From Dirofilaria immitis (taxonomy: Eukaryota > Nematoda > Chromadorea > Rhabditida > Onchocercidae), in contig JAKNDB010000110.1 in the NCBI GenBank assembly GCA_024305405.1, positions 620,001 to 684,000 of the forward strand: a DNA stretch of 64,000 nt, given 5' to 3'. Positions 37,347 through 52,126 of this stretch are shown here, piece by piece. The position numbers were made by a program, and so were the translations under genes. The notes beneath the pieces are model-generated. The model ran no database searches, was not told the origin of the DNA, and saw only the letters and a program-made list of their open reading frames with translations. Positions within the stretch are counted from its first letter, which is position 1. Each line of letters begins with the position of its first letter.

Positions 37347-40300
37347 CTAAAAATTTTCTATTATTATTTATGTATCATATCCCATTGCTAAGTGATTAAC
37401 CAAAAACTTCATGTTCTTTTTGATGTGTAAACCAACAGTTCAGCATTTAATATCGTTTTGGCTTGGCTTTCTGAAAAATTCTTTTCCTTTCCGTATCTTC
37501 TATTTATAGCTGCGTGTGCAAATAGTTTCCCTTTCATGTCAATAGCTAAACTTTTTCCAGAAAAAATCGAGGGAAAAGTACTCAGCTTACATAACTCCAA
37601 TAAAGGTTGCTTTTGAAATTGTGTGATAATTTGCATTGATTAATTTGACTCTCAAATCTAATTACTTATTATTATACATCACATTTTTAAAAAAGAATTT
37701 CTCTTTCGCATTTCATAATATAAGCTCGCTGTTGCGTAAATGAAGTTGAAATCTATTGGATTTCATATTATATCTAAAAGCAAATGTGATATTTTCAATA
37801 GAATAACAATAACATATTCAGTTGTTTCCATGTTAAATTATTCAAATGCCTTCAATTATTATTATTCGGTGGACAATAAGGCTTTGAGAAGAGAACTATC
37901 AAAAGTTCTCTTCGTTGGAAAAGATTTTACTTTCCTATCTTCTTTGTTTTTCTGGAATAAGAAAAGATTACAGTATTTCTATTTGTTTTAAGTGCAATAA
38001 AGTCGCAAGCAGATAAAAACTTGCCTTTCATTGTCTGAAAATTGCTTCTGGATAGTGAATTCAGTAAATGCGGAAGATTGCGTCATAAAACGCTATGATT
38101 TAAACGATTACCTTTGATCTGATCTAAACGATTGAAGTGAATTGAAATTTCAAGAGATAAAATGGAAAATAAAATAAAAATTTCAAATGAACAGAGACGA
38201 AAGGTACAGAAGAGAAAAACAGGCTCATTTAAAATAAATACAGAGTATGCACACATGTGACACACTTACGAATAAACCGCAATCCAGTTTCATGCATTGA
38301 TTTCCACTTTAAATGTCTCAAAAACTATTTAATGAGTATAATGTCACAGATAAGTTGATATATGAGTGAACAGATAAGTAAAGACAAAAAATGTAAATAT
38401 AATCTAAAATACGTTCTCTTGCGAAATAATTATTTTTTAAATTCTGATCTGGAATAAAATTTACAAATGAAAAATTCAAGAAGGAAAACAAAAGAGTTAT
38501 GTGTGATAAAATAAATTTCCACAAATGAGTTATCAGTTCGGGATTCTGTATGTTTTGTTTAATCACTGTCGTCTATTTTATTCCGCATATAAAACATTTT
38601 AATACTTCAACTGGTTAATTATTTCAAGATGTAACTTTTTGTCCTTTTTTTTTATAAATCGTTATCAAAAGATTTGATAAAAGTTACATCAAACCTAGTA
38701 TATTTTCCGCTCAATACAAGATTATTTAATAAATATCTACATCCATTAACTAAATAAGATAACAAATTGTAAGCACTTAGCAAACATTACCATAATTGCT
38801 GTATCTCTTGTAAATATTATCCATTTCATTAGGACTATTAACAAACGTCAGGCAATTTTCGGAAAAAATCTAAGCATAATGAGAAAGTGATGCAAAATAC
38901 AGACGAAACGAAACAATAGGAAATCAATGTAGAGTCTTCCAACTTTGAAGAATCTTTAAGTTAAAGAAGTCTTTTAAATTCTTCTACTCCTTTTTTGCAA
39001 GTATTATCTTTTCAATATGTAGTTTTAAACATCATTACTTCATCACTTGAATCGGAAACATTAACAAAGATTTATACACGAATCTTTTACAATAGCGTAA
39101 ATGCTTGGTCTTGCTGAAATCTTTATTTAAGATTGCTCTTAAATAAACAAATAATATATTTACCACATTTCAAAACTTCCACTTCTTATATACTCATCGA
39201 AAACATATGTAATTATCGAAAGCTCTATTTAAGACAGCTCGAAATAAGTACGTCGAATCGTCAACTTCATTTACAAGCTTTTGCACGTGAAAATGATTAT
39301 AAGTTTAAACAGTTTAGCGTCAGAGAATGAGTGAGTAGATGGATGCAAGATTTTGTCGAATTAAGACAAATTATTTCTTAACGTTAAAATGAAAAGCAAA
39401 GGGATTTATTATTTTGCTGAAATGAATTAACAGTTATGATGGGGAACATATTTCTAATTCTGAGATATTTCCTGGAGTTGAGAAAAATAAGAAACAAACC
39501 GATGAAGAAGTTTTAAAGGATTTAAGATTTCGAAATAATCCAATGTTTAAGAACCAAATTTAAGAGTTTATCCATGTGTGTCTTGTCTTTCTTCAGCACA
39601 GTAGCATAAACGAACTTTTGTTGCATATAGGAATTTAAAAAACAAAAAAGAAAGCTTCTAATATCCAAAGAAAGAAATGGGGCTTAGAGAGAATTTATTA
39701 TTTTGAAAAAATAAATGAGGCTGTGCTTATTCCAGAGATTAAAATTCAAAATAAACGACAAGATGAGCAAATGATACATCTTTTGTGTATAGTAAAGATT
39801 TTTGTGTTATGATCCTTGCGTAACAATTCTTAAGCGAATCTATATATTTCAAAGTTCAATTTCACAGAACAATTTTATATTTAATCACTGAACCAAATTT
39901 TTAATTTATGATAGCAACATTTTCGATATCTTGAAAAACGTAATTATTAAAATTGAAACTGTTTGCTGGTTTAAATAATTAATACTTATATTAAAGAGCA
40001 ATTAATAAACATACTTTATACATTATCTTTTTATCATTTGAAGATTTTATTTTGAAAAAATCAAAGACAAAACGGAAATACTTCGCCAATCTTCTATTCA
40101 GAATGCTAAATAATGTTGAAAATTAGGGAGAATGAAACTTTCAAATGAATAAACAATCCAGCATCCTAAAAAAAAGCCAAATAGTTGGATGTAAGATAGT
40201 AAGTGAAGCTCAATTAATTATTCTTAGTATTCAAATTTGTCATTCTTTTCATATGAAAGGTGTGGCCAATATAAAGTTGTCTATTTTTCTCATCACTACG

Positions 40301-43300
40301 CTTCAACAGATTCAAAATGTGCTTCAATTAGGATTGTATCTGTAAGTAGAAATAAATGAGTAACAGTTGATTATAAAACACTCGTCCAGAGTAAACTTGG
40401 CCTAGGCATTGCTTTATCTGATCAACCAGCCGTATCTAGAAATGTCGACGCAGAACACTGAGGCCATATAACACTATCCCATTTGAGTTATATCGGTAAT
40501 TGTTTTCCTGACATCTCTGCTACTGCCACTACTTCTTCCATCTTATGTTATTCAGAAAAACATAATCAGATGTTAAAACATAATGATTCGTACTTTATTA
40601 TTCTATATTTTGATGAACGAATAGTTTATTTTAATAAAGTGAGAGATCCACTCCAGAATATGATTGGAAAAAGGTCGAATATCTATCTGATCAGAGTGTT
40701 TAGGACTTTCTAAAAGCAGAACAATTTTCGATCTGATCATAAGAGATGAGTGACTAAAATACCCAGTGAATTGAGGTATATGTCAATTTACAGGAATGCT
40801 TTTCGTTTGGCATTTTTCAGATGGTCAAACTTTTTTGCGCGCACTTTCTAATGTCCATCCTACGAAAAAATCTTCTGAAGAAAATTTCACTGCTCTCTTA
40901 AAAACTGCAGAAAATTTCGTTACTCTTTTAAATGTGTGAAATTGTCTTTTATTTAAAAATATTTTATGGTTTAAAAGAAATTCGATTAAGAGCAAATTTG
41001 ATCAAATTGGCTCCTTTCTTTGACGACGATATACATTCCCAGCTCAGCTTAACCAGATTACCAGCAATAGCAAAAAAATCGAAATTTTACACTAACTCAT
41101 CCTTTAGCTAACGCGATCAAATAATAAATAGTAAACCAAAGGTTAAAATTAAATGCACAAGTGCGAGAAATAGCAAATCGATAGCAATTATTTTACACTG
41201 TAAAGTAATGAAAGTATTTTTATTTTCACTGAATTTCATTTAAATTTAATAATATTTATCAATATTTCATGTATGACTTAAAAATTTTTTTGTTTAAGGG
41301 ATGATTCTCGTAGTTATAGAAAATTTTAAAAGAAAAAAACTTTGTTTGTTCAGTGCCCGAAGAAGATATGTCGCGTCGATCCGATATTTTCATGACAAAA
41401 TTGAGGACAAGAATGAAATTTAAATAATCACAATTAGGAAAATCTAAAATTTTTAAATAAATTTAAGCAAAAAGCTTAATATCAGGAACTTAAAAGCATT
41501 GATCAATCGTAATGAATTATCAAAATTATAGCGCGGCTGTTTCTCATAAGTGATGTTTAAGAAATATGAGTTAGATAGTGTCAAATATAAACAACTATAG
41601 TTAGATTAAATAATTAATATTTGCAACAAAATTTAAACACTATGCTTAATTAAGAATATACCAAATTAAAGAGCGGTAGATGAGAAAGAAAAACGTTTGT
41701 AAACTATTGCCATAGCCATTCTCACATCTGCATTATTTGCATTTTACTTATCTCTGAAAGTAGATTAATTATGCTTGCGTAATGCAACGCCAAGCTTGAT
41801 TTTTATCACCTTCCTATTATGCTGCAGGCTCTTTTCAAAGGCTCGGCAGGAAAGCAAGTCGAAGACCTTCCTTGTTTTCTTTTTCATCACAAGGATCGAA
41901 GAATCTTTCAAAGTTGATCTTTTTGTTCAAAACATTTTGAATCATTTATGTGATAGATTTAAAACTACACTCGTAATATAAAATATTTATAATCCATCAA
42001 ACTTATGTTCTTTATTTTAATTTAAAGAGTAGAAATTACTTTTTATAACTCGAATTTTTAAAATTAACCACACCAGATGTCTAAGATTTTATAATATAAT
42101 CAAATATTCCCTGCAGATAAGAATTATAGGAATATTAATGAAAATTCATATTGATGATAATTTTGTGCATTTTGTGAAGATAAAAGATATTATGCGCCAT
42201 TTCTAATTAAAATATAGCGTGCTGTAAAAACTGAATTGAATGAATACTGCTCAAATTTACCAAAACTTGCCAACTCAAATAAAGGAAATATGCTTATGAT
42301 ATGATAAATTTAGCTTATGTTATTGAATTCCAATTATATCGCTACCATAAGCATATTGTTGATTTATATAAATAGCTGATATAAAATAAGAATTTTGCAT
42401 CCTATAAAAAACTTTTTTATATTTTATTAACTCGAATAAATTATTCTACAGATTTCAAGATTAAATATCAATATAAAAATTATTTTTAGAATATGCTTCT
42501 GGAAAATGGAATTCATCTGGATTTTTAGAAAAATTTCACGATGAAAGTCTCGAATCAGTTAGGCTTCTGGCTAAATAAGATCATATATTCATATTTGTTC
42601 TTCTGTATTTCTGCAATTTTACTTTCCGTTTTCTCATTTCCTAACAATAAATAGCTTTCAAATAATAAAACTATTATATAAATATTATATTGTCAATTTA
42701 AATAAAATTTTACTAGCATGATATCAGTAAATTCGAAAAGTTTCAAAGGCATATCAATAACATGCAAGAGAAATCATCAACCATTAAGATGATAGCAACA
42801 GATAGCAAGAAAAAGTATTCTTTTGCTTTTATTTTGTTCCCACTTTTTCTACTTTTTGTTCGGAACTATTCTATTCTATTATGATTTTTTTGACATTCAT
42901 CGTTTTAGCAAATATTGAAACACAAAATTTCATACCAATTTATAATAGTTTCTTAACACTTTGATTTTCTGCATAGTCAGAGAAATAAAATTTTTGTTGA
43001 AATATTTTTTCAAACATTTCGTGATACTCTATAAGTTTGCTACGGTTTCAGTTAATGGATAGATTATATGCATAATATTCAATATAAATGTTGCTTAATG
43101 GATACCAGATATTTGTTGCAAAGAGTTTACTGAAAGTATTAATAATAGTTGAGAATTATTGTTGGCTGAAAGATCGAGAAACATAAAATAGTTAGTGAGT
43201 ATGAGGTCGATGTATAAATGCATTGCAAATAATAAGCATTAACAATAATTAAAATTTTAGTAAATGGACAGGTTTATAAAAAGTATGTGTTATTATTTCA

Positions 43301-46206
43301 TATGATGAAAAAATTTTATGAATGATCTAAGGCTTATTTATAGTTGCTAACAACTTCGAGATTGATAAAAAGTAATTAAACAAATTTTGTATAAAAAATA
43401 AATTGTTCATTCAGAAAAATATGAGTAAAGAATTTAACACTGAAGAAAACTAGAATTTGGTTTTCAGCAAGAAATAAATTTTGTAATGCTAGTTGTAGAA
43501 TGGTATTCAATTTCACGGCAAACATTCAATGATTGCAAAATATTGATTTGATATCCGATATTAATTATAATTATTAACATAAATTTTGTTATTAAATTTT
43601 AAAATTATGATGTCCAAAAATAATCGCACAGTCACTGAACATTCGATTTCTCATATTAATATTCAAATATATAAATGCAAATAGTATTTATGGCAGAAGT
43701 TTATTTCGAACTTTAAGGAAGTATGACTTTTCTTGGTTGAAGTATGATCACCATACGTTGGTGATCTTATTTCAATCAAATCAAATCGAGTAAAACGCTT
43801 AGAATGAATGAATTACAACATTTCGTGCGAGAATGGGGATAGATAGAAGTTTAAAATCGTCATTATCCACTAATAGCATATTTTTATAGTAACATTAAAT
43901 TTTATTGTCAATTGTTTATCTAAATAAGCTTGATTTAATGAGTAATTTGGATATATTTATAAATAATTTGGAAGAAAATTGATAATTGGCAGGTGTATTC
44001 CTAATGCTTTTTAAAACAAAATCTTACCATTCGAATTTTGACATTTCAGGAATCCTAAATGTCAATGTAACTTTTCTAGCAAAAGTTTAAATCTATCGAT
44101 TTTGAGAAGCTGATGTTGGCTTATTCAGAATATTTTATGTTCTGGGTTTTTATCACCACACTCAACATAAAATGAATGTATGTATTCTCACTGATGAGAA
44201 ATGCAGAAAAACAGAAGATGCTAGCAATTGTCTAGTAAGAACTTCTTTGACATGTTTTAATAGCAACAAGTAATAAACGACTATTAAGTACTAATTAAGA
44301 TTGCCAAGGATTTGCTTAACATTTAAATGAGTTCATAATAATCGAAAAGTCCTGAGAGTAATAAAACTTATTACCTTAGCATAAATAATTAAATTTAAAG
44401 AAAAGGATTAGCTTCTAAAACTTGTATGAAAAAATAGACTTTAATAATAAATAGAACAAAATCTAACAGAATATTTTAATAGGTTCAATCACATTCAAAT
44501 TACAATTCTTTAAATGGAAATTCTTGTGTAACGCTTTGGAATAATAAGTTTTTAGTAAACAAACAAACATAAAGAAGTAAAAAACGGGGATCGAATAAAT
44601 CATTTGCGAAAAAAAAATTGCGATAATGAAAGACATACGACACAATTTGACAAAAGCTTCGAAAAATTTTTGCGTCATAATTGTTGCCATTGTATTTTGC
44701 AAACAAAAACTGTCAAAATTTTTTGTTAATACTTCTAGTAATTAGCATTATTGCCTAATGTCACAATTATGCGAGTGCTAAAATTAAATGAGTAATGATT
44801 CATATTTTAAAAAATATATAGTATTTGAGAAAATGTTGATACGAAAATTTATATATGAAATATTTGGTCCTCTAAATTTGAGAACATGAAAATTTCAAAT
44901 CAGCGCAGGTGGAAGATTGCAGCAATAATTTGAACAAAAATTGTTGTTTCTCTTTTTCCGAGAATACATAATTTTAAAGAAGAAACTTGAAAGAGATTCA
45001 GTTATTCAGTGGGAACTAGGCAAGAATTTTTCTTTCTGTCTGAAATAGAACTATTTTAGTTTAGTTCTTCGCAAGAGTGGCAAATATTAATAAAATTTAA
45101 TTCGAGAAATTAATTGGAATTTGTACTTTTTGAAAACATTATTTTCACTAACCTTTTTCTTCCCATTAAAAACTAAAAATATTATTTGTAAAAAACAACT
45201 GTAATGCATAAGTATATTTTTGAGCTGTCAAAAGAATAGACAATGATAGAAATAGATAAACTTCTCAAATGTAGTTGCCATGTGTAAATTGGTTTGTTTA
45301 ACGTACATTTTGAAATCTCAAAAATGAATAAAATTTTATAATCTAAAATAAATCGCTCCAAAATTTTTCCTTTAATCACTGCTTTTATAGCATAATTTTA
45401 TATTACTGCTTATAGATAGAATGATATCAAAGACTGCTCATAAGAAAGCCAATTTAGACCTATTTGCAACATTTCAATGAAAAGAAACACTCTAAAATGC
45501 AATAAATCTTTTATTATTTAATGAATTATTATCATTTAATTCATATTTATTTAATAGTTTTGTTACTATTTTATTTTAGATTTATTTGCTATAAAATAAT
45601 TTTGATTATTTTTTCAAAGTTAGAAGTTTTGTTTTTTTGCAATTTCATGAGTTATTTATTGCAAATGAATTATAAAATATTTCATCAATTATTGTGTAAA
45701 TTTGTTTAATGATTCACTAATTAAGGAAACATGATAAAAATAATAGCAATGGTAAAAAAAATAAGCCATATTTGATGTTTTTTTAGATTGAATTCTTTAT
45801 CCTCTATAACATGTTATCCCAAGATCCATAAATTATTTCTAAAATCTATAAAGCTTCAATTCAAGGAATCATTCTCATGTTTAGTCATATTTTTTTATAG
45901 TTTAAATGAGCAATTTAATTATTTTTGCATATATCATTTTGTCTGAATAACCGATTACTTAAGAGAGGTAGAAATTTTTGTCAAGAAAGTTTTCCACTTC
46001 TGAAATGAATGTCAATTTTATAATTTAAATTCAACAATTGCTGGTTTCCATATAATTAAAAAATAACCTGTTCAGATACTATTTTTTGCCAATGATGTGG
46101 TCAATGCACGTTTAGATTCTCAATTTTCTTTCTAAAGACTGCGAGGATTGACTGACATAAAAAGGATTAGTATGAGATGAAAATATAGCACATGTTAATC
46201 GATAAA

Positions 46207-46305
46207 AAAGTCTGGAAGTATGTATCGACGAAAAAGATTCGGAAGCATATATCGCTGGAAAAGATCCGCAATCACATATTGACGAAAAAGACTGGGAAGA
46301 TTTTG
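46207..46305. repeat. 27-bp imperfect tandem repeat (about 3.7 copies)
   Basis: Units start at 46207, 46234, 46261 and 46288 (partial). Read on the plus strand each unit is nine codons, for example KIRKHISLE and KIRNHILTK, with charged and hydrophobic positions kept. The frame closes at TGA soon after and no start or splice context was found, so coding status is unknown. Confidence 0.8.
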
Positions 46306-46415
46306 AAAAGGCAAGACTGAAAGGATAGAACAGCACGAAAGGAAAAGATGAAAATTCAAGGTTTAACCATACTCAATTATTAAAATGACTTTAATCTTAC
46401 CTGTCTTGCAAAAAA

Positions 46416-46459
46416 ATTTATTTTTAAATTGAGTATGGTTACTCAATTTAAAAATAAAT
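46416..46459. repeat. Perfect 20-bp AT-rich inverted repeat
   Basis: Arms 46416-46435 and 46440-46459 are reverse complements around the loop TGGT. Part of the left arm and loop (AATTGAGTATGGTT) is also inverted relative to 46366-46379, so a larger alternative fold is possible. Confidence 0.8.
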
Positions 46460-46916
46460 CAATTTCAGTAATTCTTTAATCATGTTGTATTTCTATGAGA
46501 ACTTAATGAATGCATTAATCTAGAGCGGTTATCAATTATCACAAAATTCTTGATTAAAATTCCATTTTATTGTCGTACCTTTCAAGCATATTTTTCTGTC
46601 AGAATATTCTTTATTTGAAGTGAAGCTGGAAAGCAAGTAATAAATAGCCCAAGCTTAGATAGCACATATTCGTTTTCAAATAGTTCAGCTAATTCCTGCT
46701 TTCACAATAAACTTAAGTTATAGCTTTGAAGTGTTTCGAAGTGCTTATGCACAAAAATGAATATTGCCAAATTAGCACTTACATTGTTCTGAGCATGAAA
46801 AACAATCATCATGATGCATTAGTTTTAATTTATTAATCACTGATAACTTCATCTACAGATCAATTAACCTTCAAAATGAGATAGAAATGTTTCATTTTTT
46901 CCTTTTTTTGTTGAAT

Positions 46917-46985
46917 AAAAGCAAAGGAGCAGGTGATCGATGTTTGGAATTTTTCTTAAAGCTTATTACACCTGCTTCCTCTTTT
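46917..46985. repeat. Imperfect inverted repeat with about 33-nt loop
   Basis: AAAAGCAAAGGAGCAGGTG at the left pairs imperfectly with CACCTGCTTCCTCTTTT at 46969-46985. The arm and loop sizes are not far from a short microRNA-type precursor, but the stem is interrupted and shorter than usual. Confidence 0.4.
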
Positions 46986-49900
46986 ATAATGAATGATTAT
47001 GTAAGAGATTGCGATTATAAATTACCATAAATTGCGGTCTTTCGTCAATACTAAATATATACATTTTTCTTTTTTCGAAAGAAGTGCAACAAAATAAATT
47101 ATTACTATAAACTTAATTCTACGAATAAAAAGTTAAAATGCAAATTTTGGTATGAGTAACTTCATTGACATAGAAATAATCTAAGCGCATTAATGTCACA
47201 TAAGTTTGAATTATTTTAGGATTCTTTATTCATTGTGTGGAAGATAGACCTATAAGTTCAAAAGCCTGTGGAAATGAAATGGGAAAAATAATGGACTGTT
47301 CATCAGAATATGGAAAACGCTCAATTTGTTAACCAGGCTATTTTGGGAATAAAGAAAGGCAAATAAACAAAATATCTGCAGGAAGCAGGTATATCATCTG
47401 CAGCGATAAGATAAGGGAAAAGTGACCAATTTTTTGATAGCAAAAATAATAATGTATAGACGGCATAACGCCGTAAGATAAACTGTTTTTCATTGATTTA
47501 AATAATTATTTATTCTCACAAATTCATTTTTTTAACTTGAAATATTGCTTATGTAAATTTAAATTTTGAGAAACAATAATTTAAATGCAGTAAGATTAGT
47601 TTGAAAATCTTCGGAAAGTTATCAAGGATCATACCGCTGTAATTTAAAGAGAATTTTTAACTGTGAGGAACTTCGAGAACAATCCATTAACGGTTTGTAT
47701 TACTGATAGCCTAGATAAAAGACAAATTTTTCACGATATAAATTAAGTCCAGTATTTCTAGGCCTTCCGAAGAGATTCGGAACTAACAGCGAAAGCAGAA
47801 GCATAAAAAGGCATATCACAATTTAAGATTTCTTCATGGATGAAAATATTAGTATAACAAACAATGTCATTATTCTTTGCACTTATATTTTGCTGCAAAA
47901 GATCATTCATACAAATTAAATGTTTAGTTTATAAGTTATTGTTGTCTATGTGCAAATCTTGCAGTATGATTTAATTATGCAAAACTAATTTTCTCTTATG
48001 AAAAATGCAAAAATTTTGAAATCAATTTGAAAAATTTAAATTTTTTGTTAATATAAATGGAATAAAAAAATGAAGAAAATAGGTCGTAAATTATTACTAT
48101 CACTATGATTGAAGTGAACTGCAAAGCAAAATTTTATAGAACTATTTTAAAAAAGTTGCAACAACAAATAAATGACGATTTCCTACTTCATCTATAGAAA
48201 TGTCTAAAATCATGTTTGCAATTGATTTTTAGAAATGATGACGACATAAAATTTTAACCATAAAAGAATAGTCTACTGAACTGATCCTTGTTAATTAGGT
48301 AATTCTGAAAAATTTTTTGAGCGAAAATAGCTAATTAGTTGTGCCGTAAGATATGAAATCAAGGAGATTATTGATAGATAAAGTAGTTCACTTTGTGGTA
48401 TGAAGAAATAACAAGCACGGTAATTCCAAGAAACGATTAGCCGTTGTTTCGTAGCAAATTTGGAATGCAGAAAATTTTCGACGATATTGAAGATTCTGCC
48501 TGAATTCCAACATTATTAGCTTATCAATTTGCCAATAACTTATCAGAAGTGAATGCCATGCTCAAAAGGTATACTATTATTATCTTTAGATGTGAAGTTT
48601 TCAGACCATCCGTTCATGATGCGTCAAAGAATTATTGCGTTCAAAAACAGAGACAAGAAAACAAAAATCAATTTATATTTTCCATTTGAGACAGTAGAAG
48701 AATGTTCCATTTTCGAAAAAATTTTAGAGTATCATATGGCAAAGAAATAGAAATATAAATTATTTTAAAAATTTCGTTTAATTTTCTTCATCTTAAGTCT
48801 ATCCCCTCACCAAGCAGATGAAAACTTTCATAGATCTTTTTTTTTTTTTTTTTTTTAATTTACTATCATGCAGCAAAATATGAAAGGAGATTTGACAAAA
48901 CAGTGTAGTTTATTAAAAAGTTGAGCAACAGTCTATAATTTCTACAGAGCATCTGATAATTTATTTATTGTTTCTTTCTATATGGCGATACTTTCTACAT
49001 GATCGGATTAACGGATAGTACAAAAGCTCCTATTTTCAACTTTTTCCTTCCCTCTTCCAAAATTGTTTTTACAAAAATCTGAAAATAATAAATAAAGGTT
49101 GATGTGTTATGAAGGCCGGGAAAAATATTTGCTTCGATTTTTAAGCTCTTTGAACAATAAAAGAAAAGAGAAGTCCAAAAAGAATAAGAAGATTTTGAAA
49201 TATAATTCAAAAAAGGAAAATCAAATGAGCAATAGCAAGGCTACGTATTATTCAGTTCACTATTTACTTCTTTGTGTGAATATAGAAACTAGGAAAATCT
49301 ATTAAAACTGATAAAATTTTAGAAAATATCAAAAATATTAATTAATACAGGAAAACATTAATCTCTTAAGATATAGTATCAAGTAACGATCGAGAGAATT
49401 ATTTCGAAATTCTATGAACAGGAGCAATCGGATAAGCGCTTTCAATCTGCTAGCAATGTCCTAAACAAATAACTTAAACAAAATTACAGTTTTCAAACTT
49501 CAAATTTATTCTAAAAGTTCCATTTAGAAAAGTTCGGAATATTATGTTCTAACGTGCTATATCATAATTCTACAAATTCACAATTGTCCTGAAAAAACGG
49601 TTTCGTTAATTATTAAGTCCCAAACTGCTGTTGTTATTCCATCTTTAAATAAATATAAGCCATTCCAGAGGATCTCTGTAGGGAAAAGGTTTTTATTATT
49701 TTTCTATCGTCGAAATGCAAAATAGTAATGAAGTTTGAATTTTCGAGGATCACAATGTTTTCTGACCATAATTTTAAAACAGTAACAATAAATGAAAAAG
49801 AAATTTTGATGTTTCCATTAATTGCTCAACAATTTCAATGCTTCCGAAGTTGCAAATTTATTTCATAATATTTGGTATAGCAGAAGTGAGAATGAATAAG

Positions 49901-52060
49901 TAAATTCAGTGAGACTTAATTTAAAAATTGTAGGACTTTTTTTAGAAAATTACTTCCGACAGACATCCAATTTCAAATTGATTTTCATTTTAAAAGAACA
50001 ATCTAACAAATATTTCCTTTAATAGTGAAACTTCTATTGAAATTGAAACACCGCACTCTCTTACACCGATACACTGCCTTTCTCGAAATAAACAAAGGGT
50101 AAACAATCAAAATTTTCACTTCTCGATGTCATTTTGGATAAATCGTTGCGTAAAAATAAACTGACATGCTAACACATTGTTGATGAACACCTTATCAGGT
50201 GATTTTTCGAAAAATATTTCATATTATTTCAATATAATAAACAGTACTTTTCATGCTTAACTCCGATATATCAATCGTCTCACTGCTGTCAAATTCCATC
50301 TTTTTCTTCATGTGCACTTTTTCTTCTATCATGATGACAACTTTGCAACTATCAACTCATTTTTGATTAATATTGCATTGATAAAAATGTCAAATTTTCA
50401 TTATTTATTATAATTTCGCCATATACTGATGTTCAGGAAAAAAATAACCACATGTAATTTTGCTATGTAAACAGAAAGAAACGATAGCTCCATAAAGTTA
50501 TCATATGCAAATATTGTGATCAATGGATTTCAGAAATGATGGAAGAATTAATTATCATGTCATCTGTTTAAGAACATGCACTTTTTGCTAAAACTTCCCA
50601 TCCCGAAGCAAATAAAATATTCTGAACATTTAACAATGCATTTTTTGTATATTATAATCCACTAATCGAAAGATCTAATATTTTATTTTAATAAATTTAA
50701 TCGATTAGATATGGTTTAGAGACTGAACTTGAAGTCGAAGTTAGGACCGAGTATTAACTGAACAAAATAGAATAAACCAATAAATTTACTAGTGAATTCA
50801 AGCAAACTTTTTATAAGTATAGTTAAATAATATTACAAAAATTCAATTCACCGTCTTAAATTTCTACAATAGAAGGGCGAAAAATGATCGAAAATTTAAA
50901 TAATACATACTACTACTAAAACTGAGGTGACTCATTTACGATTTAAAAAAACGAAATGCGAAAAAAAAACTCTTTATTTTGAATGTACGAAATTTCATGA
51001 AATTCCATCTGTTATCTTAAACTGTGTGAACAATTTTAGTTGGCTTCAAATCGATTCAAACTTTCTGCAATATTGCTATAATAATAGAATAGAGGTTTTC
51101 GAAGTTCTTGAATTCTGAAGTGAGATTTTTGATGGGTCAAATCCGCAAGTGAGATATGCGTCTTTAATGTTTCTCATGGTCAGAAAACTGTTCCATATGA
51201 TTTATTAGCATTCTTAATTCTGAAGCATATGATTTTCTAAAATTGATCTATCGTTACATTTCTAGATTCATATCGCGCATTAACAAACATTAGTAAGATA
51301 AATCAGCAAGGAAACATTTCAGAGAGACCATGCCTGACAAACTCGAAATTAACATACTTATTATCACTACCTGTCTATGATATTTAACTTATAAGATCAA
51401 ATTTGGAGCTAAGACGCTAATGATGACGTCTATGCTCGATCTGCAAATATCAGGATTAATGATATTGTGTAATGAACTGATGCATTTATATTTTTCTGCA
51501 GAAATACAGAGAAAGTTGATCGCCAAATTTAATGAACTTGTATAATATTGTTTAATAAAACAATTCAATAAAGTTTCTCTTTCGTTATATTAAAGATTAA
51601 AATTCATAGTCATGAAATGGCTTACAAACAAAGTAAAAAAATTCACATTTTTATAAATTTGATCGTTGAAGCTTCAAATTTTTTAATATAATTTCCAAAA
51701 TTATTGTAAGGTTGTCTTTTCTTAAATATTTGGAGTTAGATAAAGATTCGTTCAATTAGCAAATCGCATATTTTTTTTACTTTTTTCCTTTCCCTAAAAG
51801 TTAGCCATGAATTTTTGCTGGTCTTATTTAACTCTTTATTTGCAGAAATTTAGAAGTTTGAATTAGTTTGGAAATCACTTTTATTATCACAAAATTATTT
51901 GTGTTTCTGATATTATTTCTATTTGCTATGATCAGTACTAAATTTTAAATATTAATCTTTATTGTTTCGCAAATTAGTGATAATTATTAGCAGAAGAATT
52001 TTGTATATAATTAAAATTATCAAGAATAAGAAATAAATAATTCAATTGCAAGGCACTAAA

Positions 52061-52126
52061 CTGCAGTCAAGAAGTCCCGATCTAAATCCGAACACTTTTC
52101 TCAACGGTTTCCCTACTATCAACTGA
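52061..52126 (+). mobile_element. Possible relic of a Tc1/mariner-type transposase
   Basis: A short plus-strand frame contains SPDLNP (52073-52090). This matches the motif that surrounds the third catalytic acidic region in Tc1-like transposases (SPDLNPIE), preceded by LQSR. The frame ends at 52124-52126. The usual next residues IENLW are not present, and no second catalytic motif or terminal inverted repeat was found. At most it is a heavily decayed fragment. Confidence 0.3.
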
